64,000 bases of DNA, taken from contig NC_008009.1 in assembly GCF_000014005.1 (NCBI RefSeq), positions 434,001-498,000 on the forward strand, read 5' to 3'. Of this stretch, positions 44,296 through 53,964 are shown piece by piece. Numbering within the stretch: the stretch's first letter is position 1; each line of letters starts with the position of its first letter. The stretch comes from Candidatus Koribacter versatilis Ellin345. Its GTDB lineage: Bacteria > Acidobacteriota > Terriglobia > Terriglobales > Acidobacteriaceae. The position numbers were made by a program, and so were the translations under genes. Below the pieces are notes generated by a model. That model did not search any database. It was not told the DNA's origin and saw only the letters and a list, made by a program, of their open reading frames with translations.

Positions 44296-46206
44296 ATGCG
44301 CAAGTTGGCAGGAATCACTGTCGTGCTGACCGTTGTATTTGCCGCGTGGAGCGCGCTGGCCGCCACACCAGCGACGATGGTCACCCCGGTTGCCGGCTCG
44401 AAGTTCGCAGGGGCGAACGTGACCTTCACCTGGAATGCGGGCGCAGGAGTCTCGCAGTACTCGCTTTACATAGGGACAACGCCGGGGGCGCACGATCTGG
44501 CTTTCGTGAGCACCGGAGTGTCGACGACGACGACCGTGAACGGTCTGCCCACGGACGGGCGCAACATTTATGTCACGTTGTATTCGCTGATTGCCGGGGT
44601 ATGGCAGGGGAATCGCTACAGCTACTTCGCCTCGGGTGCCGGTGTCGCCGCAACAATGACCGCTCCGGCTGCCGGTTCGAAGTTGGCGGGCGCGAGCGTG
44701 ACGTTTTCATGGAATACGGGGGCGGGTATTTCGCAATATAGCCTCTACGTCGGGAATACGAAGGGAGCACACGACATCGCGTTCTCAAGCGGCAATGTGA
44801 CGTCGAAACTGGTCAACGGCCTTCCGACGGACGGACGGATGGTTTACGTCACGCTGTACTCCCTGAACGGCTCGACCTGGCTGAGGAACTACTACACATA
44901 TGTCGCGTCGGGAGTCGGCGTGGGGGCGGTAATGTCGTCGCCAGCGCCTGGATCTACCTTCGCAAACTCTGCAGCGAACTTTTCGTGGACGAACGGGACC
45001 GGCGTCTCTGAGTATTCGCTTTACGTGGGGAGTACACCGGGGGCGCATGACATTGCCTATGTGAATGCCGGAAGCATCCCGTTAGCCACGGTTACGAACC
45101 TGCCGACCAATGGGTCAACCGTGTATATCAACCTCTATTCGCTGAATGGGGCGACTTGGCTGAGGAACAGTTATACATACACGGCTGCGGCCGCGCCCTC
45201 AAAGCGGGTAGCCTGGATTCCCGACTTCTACGGCGAGACATTGCAGGTGCGGATCGGCACTGGCGCCGGTGCGATCGCCACCAGCGTCAACCTGCCCACA
45301 TGCAATCCGAACAGCGTCGCGGTAAACAGCGATAAGGCATACGTCGTGTGCTCGGCCTTCGAGGCGAATCCTGACAAGATCCTGGTGTACGACGCGACCG
45401 TGATTCGTGCCTCGGCGGGGGGCGTATTGGCGATTAGTCCGACGAAGACGATCACGAGCGCGCAGTTCAACTCGCTGATCGGAATCGCCTTTGACGCTGG
45501 GAACAACCTCTGGGTGGCGAGTTACGGAAACCATCAGATCAACGAGATCACCGCTGCGGAACTGGCGAAAGCCTCGCCTACCGCTACGGCGGAGTTGGTT
45601 CACTCTCCTGACAATCCGGTAACGCTCACCTTCGACAGTTCCGGAGGCATGTGGGTGAGCGGGCAGTACTCGGGCGGAATCGTGCTGCACTTCCCGAGCA
45701 GCCAGATCCACAGCGGCTCCGGCGCAACTCCTGACTATTGCCTGGCGACGACGGACCTCGGGGCGGGATGCCAGTTCGTGGACGGCATCTTCTTAAACCC
45801 GGAGGGGCTCGCTCTCTATAACGGGGACGTCTGGGTGGCGAACAACGCTACGGGAGCAGCCGGTGAGGTCCCGGGACGACAACTCGTGGACTTGAAATTC
45901 AATGCCGGGAACGTGACGGTGAACGGTACGTTCGGTGATCCAACTGCCGCTGCGAAGAGCCCGTTCGTCTGTCCGGGCGGACTGTTCGCGGGAGCAATCC
46001 ATCTTTGGATCAACGACGAGAGCTATGCCGAGGCGGATCCGCAGTGTGGCGCCATGGGCGACGTATCGGCTGCAACTGGCGGTGTGTTTGCGTTCACGCC
46101 GGCACAACTGGCCGCCCGGAGCACGTCCACGAGCCAAGTGCTGCCGTATTCCGGGGTTACCGGAAGACCAGGATTCGGGGGCATTTTTGTCGAGAAAGAC
46201 CAGTAG
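44296..46206 (+). CDS. Secreted module-repeat protein with beta-propeller
   Basis: A 636-residue exported protein. GAGGAG precedes ATG 44296, which opens a signal peptide ending SALAA. Residues ~25-298 are three ~90-residue modules (QYSLYIGTTPGAHD, GLPTDG, YVTLYSL), the same type as in the FG-GAP protein at 6346-9270. Residues ~300-636 look like an NHL/SMP-30-like propeller (NLWVASYGNHQINEI, LTFDSSGGMWVSGQYSGG, EGLALYNGDVWVANN). It probably binds something at the cell surface. The gene stands alone between tRNA-Leu and a broken tRNA copy. Confidence 0.83.
   Translation: MRKLAGITVVLTVVFAAWSALAATPATMVTPVAGSKFAGANVTFTWNAGAGVSQYSLYIGTTPGAHDLAFVSTGVSTTTTVNGLPTDGRNIYVTLYSLIAGVWQGNRYSYFASGAGVAATMTAPAAGSKLAGASVTFSWNTGAGISQYSLYVGNTKGAHDIAFSSGNVTSKLVNGLPTDGRMVYVTLYSLNGSTWLRNYYTYVASGVGVGAVMSSPAPGSTFANSAANFSWTNGTGVSEYSLYVGSTPGAHDIAYVNAGSIPLATVTNLPTNGSTVYINLYSLNGATWLRNSYTYTAAAAPSKRVAWIPDFYGETLQVRIGTGAGAIATSVNLPTCNPNSVAVNSDKAYVVCSAFEANPDKILVYDATVIRASAGGVLAISPTKTITSAQFNSLIGIAFDAGNNLWVASYGNHQINEITAAELAKASPTATAELVHSPDNPVTLTFDSSGGMWVSGQYSGGIVLHFPSSQIHSGSGATPDYCLATTDLGAGCQFVDGIFLNPEGLALYNGDVWVANNATGAAGEVPGRQLVDLKFNAGNVTVNGTFGDPTAAAKSPFVCPGGLFAGAIHLWINDESYAEADPQCGAMGDVSAATGGVFAFTPAQLAARSTSTSQVLPYSGVTGRPGFGGIFVEKDQ
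44368..45189 (+). repeat. Three tandem ~90-residue surface modules
   Basis: In-frame repeats with MTxP-x-GS, YSLY(I/V)G, GAHD, (GLPTDG or NLPTNG) and YVTLYSL or YINLYSL strands, matching the modules at 6349-7160 and the debris at 9412-10041. Confidence 0.85.
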
Positions 46207-46337
46207 CACTAAATCTTGTGCAGCACTGATCGGTAGTTTCTCGCAAGCATGGGGGAAAGCCCGTCCATCCATCGGACGGGTATGCTGCGAGTTTTGAAAC
46301 GGCCCTCGTGTGCACCCCTTGATGCATCTCAAATGAT

Positions 46338-46394
46338 GCGATTCAAAGTCCGCCGAGGTTACCTCACGTGGGGGTTCGCCCCTTCCCCGTACCA
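46338..46394 (+). pseudogene. Degenerate 3' half of tRNA-Leu
   Basis: ATTCAAAGTCCGCCGAGG, then a variable arm remnant, GTGGGGGTTCG and a CCCCGTACCA end follow the order of tRNA-Leu(CAA) from its anticodon onward, with several substitutions and small indels. The 5' half is missing. Together with the intact tRNA it brackets a 2.2-kb block holding one gene. Confidence 0.75.
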
Positions 46395-46457
46395 AGTTGT
46401 CAGCTCGATCAAGCCGCTTTCGCACCGATTATTTAGCATGTCTAGCCTAAATGAAAA

Positions 46458-46486
46458 GGGGACCCCGAATGGGGTCCCTAAGTACT
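46458..46486 (-). terminator. Terminator of TonB-dependent receptor 2
   Basis: GGGACCCC-GAAT-GGGGTCCC (46459-46478). On the minus strand the hairpin is followed by CTTTTCATTT. Confidence 0.8.
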
Positions 46487-46502
46487 ACAGGCCAAACGCG
46501 AC

Positions 46503-49500
46503 TTAGAAAATGAGCTTAAGCCCGAGCTGGATGTTGCGAGTTTCGTCGAGAGCGTTACCGTAGCCACCCTTTACAGCCTGGATGTTCCGTCCCGCGCTTA
46601 GGCTCGAGTCTCCATTCGCTGCTACCGACATGCCGAAGACATCAGCATTCGTAGTGAGCAGGTAGTAATTGTGGTTGTTAAACACGTTGTAGAATTCGCC
46701 GCGGAACTGCATGCTGAAACGCTCGGAGAGACGGAAAGTCTTTCCGATGACCGCGTTGAATTGATGGTTCCCCGGGCCTACGAACTGGTTACGATCGGTG
46801 TTTGGACCGTAGCTGCAACCCACGAGGCTGCCAACGGTGGGACAGCTGGACAAGCCGGTCGCCGGATTGATCGGCAGATCGCCCCACGAGACGCCCGTGC
46901 CAGCAACGGCGCCCGGAGCAGTGGTTTGACCGAGGTTCACGAGAGTCATATTGTTGGGATCCCACGGCAGACCCATGTAGTTGAAGACGCCGCCGCCAAC
47001 ATAGCTGTTGCGATTGGCAGAACCGTCCCTGGAAGTTGCAGCTCCGGGAATCCAACGGCCATCGTTGTTGAAGGCGTTGGTTCCGTCGAAGATGCTGTAG
47101 GAATAACCGGTGTGGTAGCTGAACAGCGGCGACAATGACCAGCCGTCCACAACTTGCCGAAGCACGCTGTTGTTTACTTTCTTGCCCCACGGCACTTGCC
47201 AAACTGCGCTGACGACGAAACGGTGGCGTGCGTCGTATTCGGAGTTGCCCTTGTCGAGGACTGGGTCAAACGGGTGAACGTAACCAAGTTGGAATGGGCC
47301 GTTGCCCGCCTCACTGAACGTGTTGCTGAGGTTATCGAGTGAGTGAGACCAGGTCCAGTTGAAGTTCAGCTGAAGACCGAGGTTGAACAGGTTGTCGGTG
47401 GTGAATCGGGTATTCAAGCCGCCGTAGGTATTAAACCCGTTCGCCGAGCGATAGTTGATTGCCGAGTACTGCAGGTTCGTGCCAGTGAGTCGGACGCTGT
47501 CGGGATCGCCGAAGAAGGCGTATCCCATACCGGCGCCGGAAATATTGGCGATGTCGTACAGATGTACGCCGTGAGCCCCGGAGTATTCGAACGCGAGAAC
47601 GCTGTTCTTTATTACTTGGCGTTCAACTGCGAAGCTCCAGGATTCCGTGTATGCGGTCGGAATGTTCTGGTTTACCGCGCGTAAACTACCCGGCCGCAGG
47701 TACGGATTGGCTCCGCTCCCAGGTGCGAGAGGACCGAAGTTATCCACCGAAATCGGGGCAGCCTGGATCATCACGTACTGTCCCGGAGGATTCTGAATTA
47801 CGTTGAAGGTGACGTTGCCGAAGTTGCGTTCGTAACTGATGCCGTAGCCGCCGCGGATCGCGGTTTTCCCGTCGCCGAAAACATCCCACGCGAAGCCAAC
47901 GCGCGGCGCGAAGTTATTGCGGTCGGGTGCCCACAATCCGCTTGTCGGACCCTGGCCGGCGAGCTGAACGGAACCGTTGCGGATTTGTTCGAGAATGCCT
48001 GAGCCCTGTCCGAGGTAGAAGTTGGATTCGGGGCTGGTATCCACGTTGTGCTGTACGCCGTAGTATTCCCAGCGTAGGCCGAGGTTCAGAGTGAGCCGAG
48101 GCGTGAACTTCCAGGTGTCCTGTGCATACCACGCGCCGTCGTTGTAGTGATTGTGGCGCGTGAACGAGGGTGAGCTGACCGGCAGCGAGACTTTGCAGGA
48201 ATCGAGTTCCTGATAAGCGCCATCGGTAGTGTAAGGACATGGGAATTTTCCTTGGGGATCGACCGCAACCTGGTAGCGCTTGGTATTACCTGCGACGAGT
48301 TGGTCGAAGGCATCCCCGACATCGAAGGCATTATTCAGATACGCGGCGGCGCCTTCATAGGCTCCGAAGGTGCGGTTGTCGCGGGTGTGAATGTACTGGC
48401 CTCCGAAGCGGAGTTGGTGCTTGCCTTTTGTCCAGGAGAGGTCCTGGTAAAGCTGGTAGAGGTTCTGCGGACCGCCGTATGGAATCGAGTTGCCGGGAGT
48501 GCTCGGCGAGTAACCGGGGAAGAGCAACAGTCCGCCATTGATGGTGGGCAGGCCGAAATAGTTGGAGTAAAGCGTCGGGCCAACCGGCGCAGTGGAGAAC
48601 GGTTGCGATTCGTTCAGCCGGTTGTAAGCAATTTTGCTCTGGCTAACGAAATTCGGGCTGAACACGTGCGTCATGTTGATGAGCACGTTGTTACGGAAGA
48701 GAAGGTCCGGAGTGTCATAGCCGGAATACGGGCTGAAGCTGATGTATCCGGGGAAGTAATCCTGGCTCTCGAGAGCATAACGGCCGAAGATTGTGGTTTT
48801 GTCGGTCGCATTCCAATCCACGCGATTGACCGTTGAATACGAGTTCTGGGGAGCGCCACCGCCGGAGTTGCCGGCGATCTGGTAGGAAACTTTGTCCAGG
48901 GTTGGAGTTGAGTCGGCCGGCCCTGTGCTGGTGGTGTGTGGCGTTTGTGCCCACGTTTGAACGTCGAGGACGTCCAGGTTGTCCTTGCGAGCACCGTAGG
49001 CCTGGAAGAACGCCTTGGTGTTGTCGCTGACTTCCGGAGCTGCGAGGAACGCGGGATCAATGATCGTCGCGATGTTGTTGTTGGTGCTGCGAACGCGCGT
49101 CCACTCGGTGCTGGAGAAGAAGAATAGTTTGTTCTTCACCACCGGACCACCGATGGAATAGCCAAACTGGTTGCGTGTGAAATGTCCTTTGTCGATGCCG
49201 TTTGCGTCGTTCTCCCAAGAGTTGGCGGCGAGAGCCGAAACCCGGTTGAAGTCATAAGCGGTACCGTGGAAAGCGTTGGTGCCCGACTTGGTGGCAACGT
49301 TTACGACCCCGCCGCCTGCGCGGCCGTACTCCGCCGTGAAGTCGCTGGTGACAATGCGGAATTCCTGCACTGAATCGAGAGGGACGTTCTGCCCAACTGC
49401 GGCGTCATAGAGATCGACATTCTCGCCGCCATCGAGCAGGATATCGGTCGAAGCCGAGCGCTGGCCGTTGATCGAGAAACCAGTGCCGCGCACGAAGTCG

Positions 49501-50006
49501 GTGGTGTCTTCCACCACGTTGCCGGCAGTGGCAACGAGGTCATAAGCGTTGCGCGTGAGAGTTGGCAATTCCGCAATCTGCTTCGCGGTGACCACGTTGG
49601 ACAACGTCTGCGATTCGGTATTCACCTGCGCCGCTTCAGTTTCGGCGGTGACGTCCACGGTTGTACCGGCTGACGTCACTGCGAGTTGCGCCTGCAGATC
49701 ATTTCGCGAGCCGACGCTGACATCCAAGCGACGGGTGAAGCGCGCAAACTTCTCTGCTTCGACAACGACGTCGTACGCAGAAGGTTTCAAGTTCGTGAAT
49801 GCGAACGTCCCGCTCTGGGTCGTCGTAGATGTACGTGTCGCGCCGGTATTCACGTCGGTGATGGTGACTTTGGCGCCGGCCACGATAGCTCCGGATGGGT
49901 CGGTCGCTACGCCGGTGACCTGACCGGTATCAGCCTGCCCAAAGGCGAAGCCAACCACGGCAAAGCACAGCAGCAAGAGCGCGACCACTCGACTGCAAGA
50001 ATTCAT
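46503..50006 (-). CDS. TonB-dependent receptor, Oar-like (receptor 2)
   Basis: A 1167-residue outer-membrane protein. GGAGGAAG precedes ATG 50006, which gives a signal peptide ending AFGQ. Residues ~28-110 are the carboxypeptidase-regulatory-like domain (TGVATDPSGAIVAGAKVTI), then the plug (QIAELPTLTRNAYDLVATAG, STDILLDGGENVDLYDAA), a large barrel and a terminal NIQLGLKLIF. Its ligand is unknown. It lies 243 bp downstream of the ADOP permease in the same direction, with its own leader of repeated GGACGAA-type hairpins. Confidence 0.93.
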   Translation of the reverse strand: MNSCSRVVALLLLCFAVVGFAFGQADTGQVTGVATDPSGAIVAGAKVTITDVNTGATRTSTTTQSGTFAFTNLKPSAYDVVVEAEKFARFTRRLDVSVGSRNDLQAQLAVTSAGTTVDVTAETEAAQVNTESQTLSNVVTAKQIAELPTLTRNAYDLVATAGNVVEDTTDFVRGTGFSINGQRSASTDILLDGGENVDLYDAAVGQNVPLDSVQEFRIVTSDFTAEYGRAGGGVVNVATKSGTNAFHGTAYDFNRVSALAANSWENDANGIDKGHFTRNQFGYSIGGPVVKNKLFFFSSTEWTRVRSTNNNIATIIDPAFLAAPEVSDNTKAFFQAYGARKDNLDVLDVQTWAQTPHTTSTGPADSTPTLDKVSYQIAGNSGGGAPQNSYSTVNRVDWNATDKTTIFGRYALESQDYFPGYISFSPYSGYDTPDLLFRNNVLINMTHVFSPNFVSQSKIAYNRLNESQPFSTAPVGPTLYSNYFGLPTINGGLLLFPGYSPSTPGNSIPYGGPQNLYQLYQDLSWTKGKHQLRFGGQYIHTRDNRTFGAYEGAAAYLNNAFDVGDAFDQLVAGNTKRYQVAVDPQGKFPCPYTTDGAYQELDSCKVSLPVSSPSFTRHNHYNDGAWYAQDTWKFTPRLTLNLGLRWEYYGVQHNVDTSPESNFYLGQGSGILEQIRNGSVQLAGQGPTSGLWAPDRNNFAPRVGFAWDVFGDGKTAIRGGYGISYERNFGNVTFNVIQNPPGQYVMIQAAPISVDNFGPLAPGSGANPYLRPGSLRAVNQNIPTAYTESWSFAVERQVIKNSVLAFEYSGAHGVHLYDIANISGAGMGYAFFGDPDSVRLTGTNLQYSAINYRSANGFNTYGGLNTRFTTDNLFNLGLQLNFNWTWSHSLDNLSNTFSEAGNGPFQLGYVHPFDPVLDKGNSEYDARHRFVVSAVWQVPWGKKVNNSVLRQVVDGWSLSPLFSYHTGYSYSIFDGTNAFNNDGRWIPGAATSRDGSANRNSYVGGGVFNYMGLPWDPNNMTLVNLGQTTAPGAVAGTGVSWGDLPINPATGLSSCPTVGSLVGCSYGPNTDRNQFVGPGNHQFNAVIGKTFRLSERFSMQFRGEFYNVFNNHNYYLLTTNADVFGMSVAANGDSSLSAGRNIQAVKGGYGNALDETRNIQLGLKLIF

Positions 50007-50214
50007 TGCTTCCTCCAGCCCGCACAATGCGGGCTTGAAGAAGAGTGCAGGGCGATGGCCGAAACGAGTGGTCGATGTCGCGAGTGGGCGATGTCACGTT
50101 TGTGGGTTACGAAACGCGTCTTGGTGGGGATGAACCGCGATTCTCCAGCCGATGAAAGCCGCGACCGAATGGAGTCGCCGATGGTCGGGACCAATGAATT
50201 TGACGAGGGACGAA

Positions 50215-50244
50215 CGCGAAATCGCGGGACGAATCGGTTCGTCC
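50215..50244. other. Two adjacent palindromes upstream of receptor 2
   Basis: CGCGAAATCGCG (50215-50226) and GGACGAA-TCGG-TTCGTCC (50227-50244). They lie just past the permease stop. Without a T-run they are either a weak terminator or binding sites. The rest of 50007-50214 shows short GGACGAA-like repeats and no gene. Confidence 0.5.
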
Positions 50245-50249
50245 TTGGG

Positions 50250-52673
50250 TTAACGCAGCACAATAATGGGATCAACTGAAAGTGCACGGCGAGCCGGAAT
50301 CAAAACTGCCAGGACGGCGACCGCGCTTAAGATCACGACCGTCTCGATCAATGTGCGTGGGTCGAAGGTTCCGATGCCGAAAAGGATCTCTTTGAGGAAT
50401 CGAGATAACAGAAGGGATCCTGCTAAGCCAATCACCAAGCCGATAGCAACCAGGCTCATACCTTGCTTTAGAACCAGAGTGAGAATGTCCTTGCGCATCG
50501 CGCCCACCGCGAGCCTTAGCCCAATTTCGTAGGAACGCTCGGCCACCCAGTAAGCGATCACTCCGTAAATGCCGACGCTGGTGAGGAAGAGAGCGATCGA
50601 AGCGAATGCGCCAGTCAGTATTGCGGTAAGGCGAGATTGGGTTACAGAGTCGGAGATCACCTGGTTCATCGTCGCAACATTCGCGAAAGGGACATCGGGG
50701 TCGAGCTTTGCCATGATGCGACGAACCGGCGGGGCGAATGCGGACAAGTTGGTGTGAGACCGCAGGACGAGAGTCATGGTCGCCGCGGATGCCTGCGCGG
50801 CTGGGACATAAAACTCCTCGCTTACGGGTGCTCCCAAACCATTTGCCCGCACATCGCCGATGACTCCCACGATTTCGAGCGGGATTCGCTCACGGGAAGG
50901 AACCAAATGACGGCCGATGGGGTCGACGTTCGGAAAATACTTTTTCGCAGTGGATTGGTTGATGATCGTGACCAGTGATCCGTTGAGGTTGTCGTGGTCC
51001 GTGAAATCGCGTCCAGCGAGCAGTGGGATGCGCAAGGTTTTCACATAGGCGGGACTCACCATGCGATAGGCAATTACCGGATCTTTGCCGATGCCCTGGC
51101 ATACGGTCCCTTCGGGACACACATACACGCTGAAGCCAAAGCCACCGATAGGCAATGCGCTGATGACGCCGGCAGCATCGACGCCGGGAATCGCACGCGC
51201 CTCTTCGAGAAGTGCGCGGTAAAACTCTCTCTGCTTTTCCGGCGTGTTGTAGTGCGAGGTGGGAAGGTTGATGGTGAAAGTCATCACGTTCTGCGGGTCG
51301 AAGCCGGGATGCACGCGAGCAAGGTTGGCGAAGCTCTTGATGAGCATTCCCGCTCCCGCGAGGAGAACCATGGCTGCAGCGACTTCACCAACAACCAGCA
51401 CCAAGCGTGAGCGGCTTCCCTTTTGGCCGGTATTTGCGGTGCGGCCTCCCTCTTTTAGCGGTGTGTAGATGTCGGGCCGGTATATCTGCACAGCAGGGAT
51501 GATGCCTATAACGACGGTTGCGAATGTGCTTAAAAGAATTGCGAACAGGACGACGGTGGGATCAAGCCCAAGCTCTTCCACCCGAGGCAGCGTCCCTGGC
51601 GGCAACATTCGCAAACCCTTGCCGCAGGCAAGCGCGATGACCACGCCAAAAATACCGGCGAGATAGGAGAGCACCAGACTCTCCGCGACGAGCTGCGTGG
51701 CAATCCGCGAGCGCGACGCTCCGATCGCCTGCCGAATCGCAATCTCTTTTCGTCTCGTAGTGGCACGAGCAACAAGCAGGCCCGCGATGTTCGAGCAGCC
51801 GACAAGCCAGAGGAATCCGACGGCGATGAGCAGCGTTAGAAGCGTAGAGCGGATCTGCCCAACGACGCTTTCCTTGAGTGCGACGACTTCCAGAGTAAAG
51901 CCACGCCCATCTGCGAAGCCGGGATTGTCCGCCTCATAAGCGCGCGCGAGAGTGCTGAGTTCAGATTGCAGCTGCTTTATCGTCGCGCCTGATTTCAGCC
52001 GGCCATGTACGCTGAGGAACGCGGCGCCCGAGCGGACCCGGGCCGGAGCAACGGTTGGATACTCGAAGACCCGTGGGACCCAAACCTCGGGCGCAGGTTG
52101 CACAAATGGAAATTGAAACCTGCGAGGGAGAACGCCAATTACTTCGACGCTACGGCCGTCGAGAGAGATCGTTTTCCCGAGGATGTCGCTTGATGCATTG
52201 AAGCGGGTCCGCCAGAAGTGATCGCTGATTATTGCGACCTGTGCACCGCCTTCACGTTCTTCCTGCGGAAGAAACGAGCGGCCCATCGCCGGAGTTACAT
52301 CGAGTGCTTGGAACAAACTTGCCGTCGCATGCGCAGCAGGCAATTCCTCAGGAACACCGTTCGTGCTGATGCTCAAAGTAGTGGGGAAATAGGCGCCGAC
52401 GCTCTCGAGGAGCTTCGACTCTTGCTGCATGCGCTGGAACTTGGTCCACGAAGTGGGAATTCCCGTGATCTGCCGTTCAGGGCTACCGGTCGTAATGTTT
52501 ACCAAGCGGTCTGACTCGCGATAAGGCAGCGGACGCAGCAGAACGCCATCCACGATCCAGAACATCGCAATGTTTACGCCGATGCAGATGCTTAGCGTAA
52601 GAACGGTCGCGAATGCGAAACCAGGACTGCGTTGTAGGATTCGAACTCCGTGACGAATCTCCTGCGCAAGCAT
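50250..52673 (-). CDS. ADOP-type FtsX/MacB-like ABC permease
   Basis: An 807-residue permease with the MacB periplasmic core (~45-240, with ATASLFQALDVTPAMGRSFLPQEE), an FtsX domain of three helices (~270-390), and a second periplasmic-core and FtsX unit (~420-800, with YGVIAYWVAERSYEIGLRLAVGA). This duplicated design without a fused or adjacent ATPase is the acidobacterial duplicated orphan permease family. It is probably linked to export or envelope signalling; its ATPase partner is not in the window. The start is ATG 52673. Confidence 0.92.
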   Translation of the reverse strand: MLAQEIRHGVRILQRSPGFAFATVLTLSICIGVNIAMFWIVDGVLLRPLPYRESDRLVNITTGSPERQITGIPTSWTKFQRMQQESKLLESVGAYFPTTLSISTNGVPEELPAAHATASLFQALDVTPAMGRSFLPQEEREGGAQVAIISDHFWRTRFNASSDILGKTISLDGRSVEVIGVLPRRFQFPFVQPAPEVWVPRVFEYPTVAPARVRSGAAFLSVHGRLKSGATIKQLQSELSTLARAYEADNPGFADGRGFTLEVVALKESVVGQIRSTLLTLLIAVGFLWLVGCSNIAGLLVARATTRRKEIAIRQAIGASRSRIATQLVAESLVLSYLAGIFGVVIALACGKGLRMLPPGTLPRVEELGLDPTVVLFAILLSTFATVVIGIIPAVQIYRPDIYTPLKEGGRTANTGQKGSRSRLVLVVGEVAAAMVLLAGAGMLIKSFANLARVHPGFDPQNVMTFTINLPTSHYNTPEKQREFYRALLEEARAIPGVDAAGVISALPIGGFGFSVYVCPEGTVCQGIGKDPVIAYRMVSPAYVKTLRIPLLAGRDFTDHDNLNGSLVTIINQSTAKKYFPNVDPIGRHLVPSRERIPLEIVGVIGDVRANGLGAPVSEEFYVPAAQASAATMTLVLRSHTNLSAFAPPVRRIMAKLDPDVPFANVATMNQVISDSVTQSRLTAILTGAFASIALFLTSVGIYGVIAYWVAERSYEIGLRLAVGAMRKDILTLVLKQGMSLVAIGLVIGLAGSLLLSRFLKEILFGIGTFDPRTLIETVVILSAVAVLAVLIPARRALSVDPIIVLR

Positions 52674-52779
52674 TGCTTATTCTCCGATCGCGTCAAGATC
52701 AAGTATTAGGCGGTTCAGCAAGCATTCCCCAGCGCACCATGGGATGGAATCCGGAGTTTCGAGTGCAAGTTGACGTGCG

Positions 52780-53964
52780 TCAGAGGGCGGCATGTACCTG
52801 ATCAATCGTTAAGTTAGGAGAAACGGCCGCTGTTCGGAGGGGAAGAATGATTGCAACTTCAACGCCGCCTTTTCCGTCTTCCTCGATCACGAAAGAATGA
52901 TCGCCGCCGTACATCTGGTTGAGCCGTTCGCGAATATTGCGAATTCCTACGCCGCTATGTCCCGGAGGCCGGAAACTTGGCGTACGCAAGCTGCCCTTGT
53001 TGCGGACGGTGAGCCGGAGCGTTCCGCTGAACACGATCGCCCGTAGAAAAAGTTCGCCGCCTTCCACCTGCTGCGAAACGCCATGAATCACTGCGTTCTC
53101 CACTAGTGGTTGCAGGATCAAAGGAGGCACAAGTGCTTGTTTCGCCTCCTCCGAAACGCTGCGAGAGATCCGTAAACGATCTCCGAGGCGAGTTTTTTCA
53201 ATCGCAAGATACCTATCTACAAAGTCGAGCTCGTACTTCAGCTCGGTTTCGTTGACGTCGGCCTGTTGCAAAGCCATGCGAAGCAAATCGCTGAGCTGCG
53301 CCATCATCTTGTCGGCTGCATCGATGTCGAAATGCATTAACGAAGTGATGGAGTGCAGGGTGTTGAACAGGAAGTGCGGGTTCAACTGGCTGCGCAGGAA
53401 TTGGAGCTGGGCCTGCGCGAGTTGAGCATCCAACCGCAGTTTCTGCATCTCGTTCTCGCGATATTTCTGGTAATAGCTGCACATGTACGCGATCGCGAGT
53501 ACGGGAATGTAGGTCGTCGAGGTATCGAGGAACCACGCATACGACATGAAGCCATAGAACAGCATCCACGTGAACTTCTCATAGGAATCGGGCGAGACGT
53601 GCAGTGGAAACATCAGGTAATGCTGCGCCGTGTTGGCAAATGCGAAGAAGATGGATCCCGAAAGGTGAACCATCGTCGGCTTCAGAATGCGCCGCGGGGA
53701 AAAGGGAAATTTGAGAGCAAGGTAGTAGATTCCGGGGGTGAGCACCATTCCGAGAAGGTTGTGCAGGAACACATCCTTGAACATCATCCAGAACGGAAGG
53801 GGGCGTCCCTGGGAGATGCGCATCGGATACACCGTGATGACCTCGAGGAAGCTCAAGACCAGCCAGGAGATCGCGTTGACTCCCCACACTAGTGACCAGT
53901 TGGTTTTCTCTTTCGAGGCAGAAGCCGCGTGCACCTCTTCCGACGTGATGAGGCTCAGAGACAT
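52780..53964 (-). CDS. LytS/YehU-type sensor histidine kinase
   Basis: A 394-residue inner-membrane kinase with four or more transmembrane segments in residues ~20-170. The His_kinase domain has the phospho-His in LNPHFLFNTLHSI and the ATP-binding boxes LILQPLVENAVIHGV and GVGIRNIRERL. These kinases phosphorylate LytTR regulators. Its ATG shares one base with the stop of the LytTR gene upstream (TGATG), so the pair is translationally coupled. Confidence 0.93.
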   Translation of the reverse strand: MSLSLITSEEVHAASASKEKTNWSLVWGVNAISWLVLSFLEVITVYPMRISQGRPLPFWMMFKDVFLHNLLGMVLTPGIYYLALKFPFSPRRILKPTMVHLSGSIFFAFANTAQHYLMFPLHVSPDSYEKFTWMLFYGFMSYAWFLDTSTTYIPVLAIAYMCSYYQKYRENEMQKLRLDAQLAQAQLQFLRSQLNPHFLFNTLHSITSLMHFDIDAADKMMAQLSDLLRMALQQADVNETELKYELDFVDRYLAIEKTRLGDRLRISRSVSEEAKQALVPPLILQPLVENAVIHGVSQQVEGGELFLRAIVFSGTLRLTVRNKGSLRTPSFRPPGHSGVGIRNIRERLNQMYGGDHSFVIEEDGKGGVEVAIILPLRTAAVSPNLTIDQVHAAL

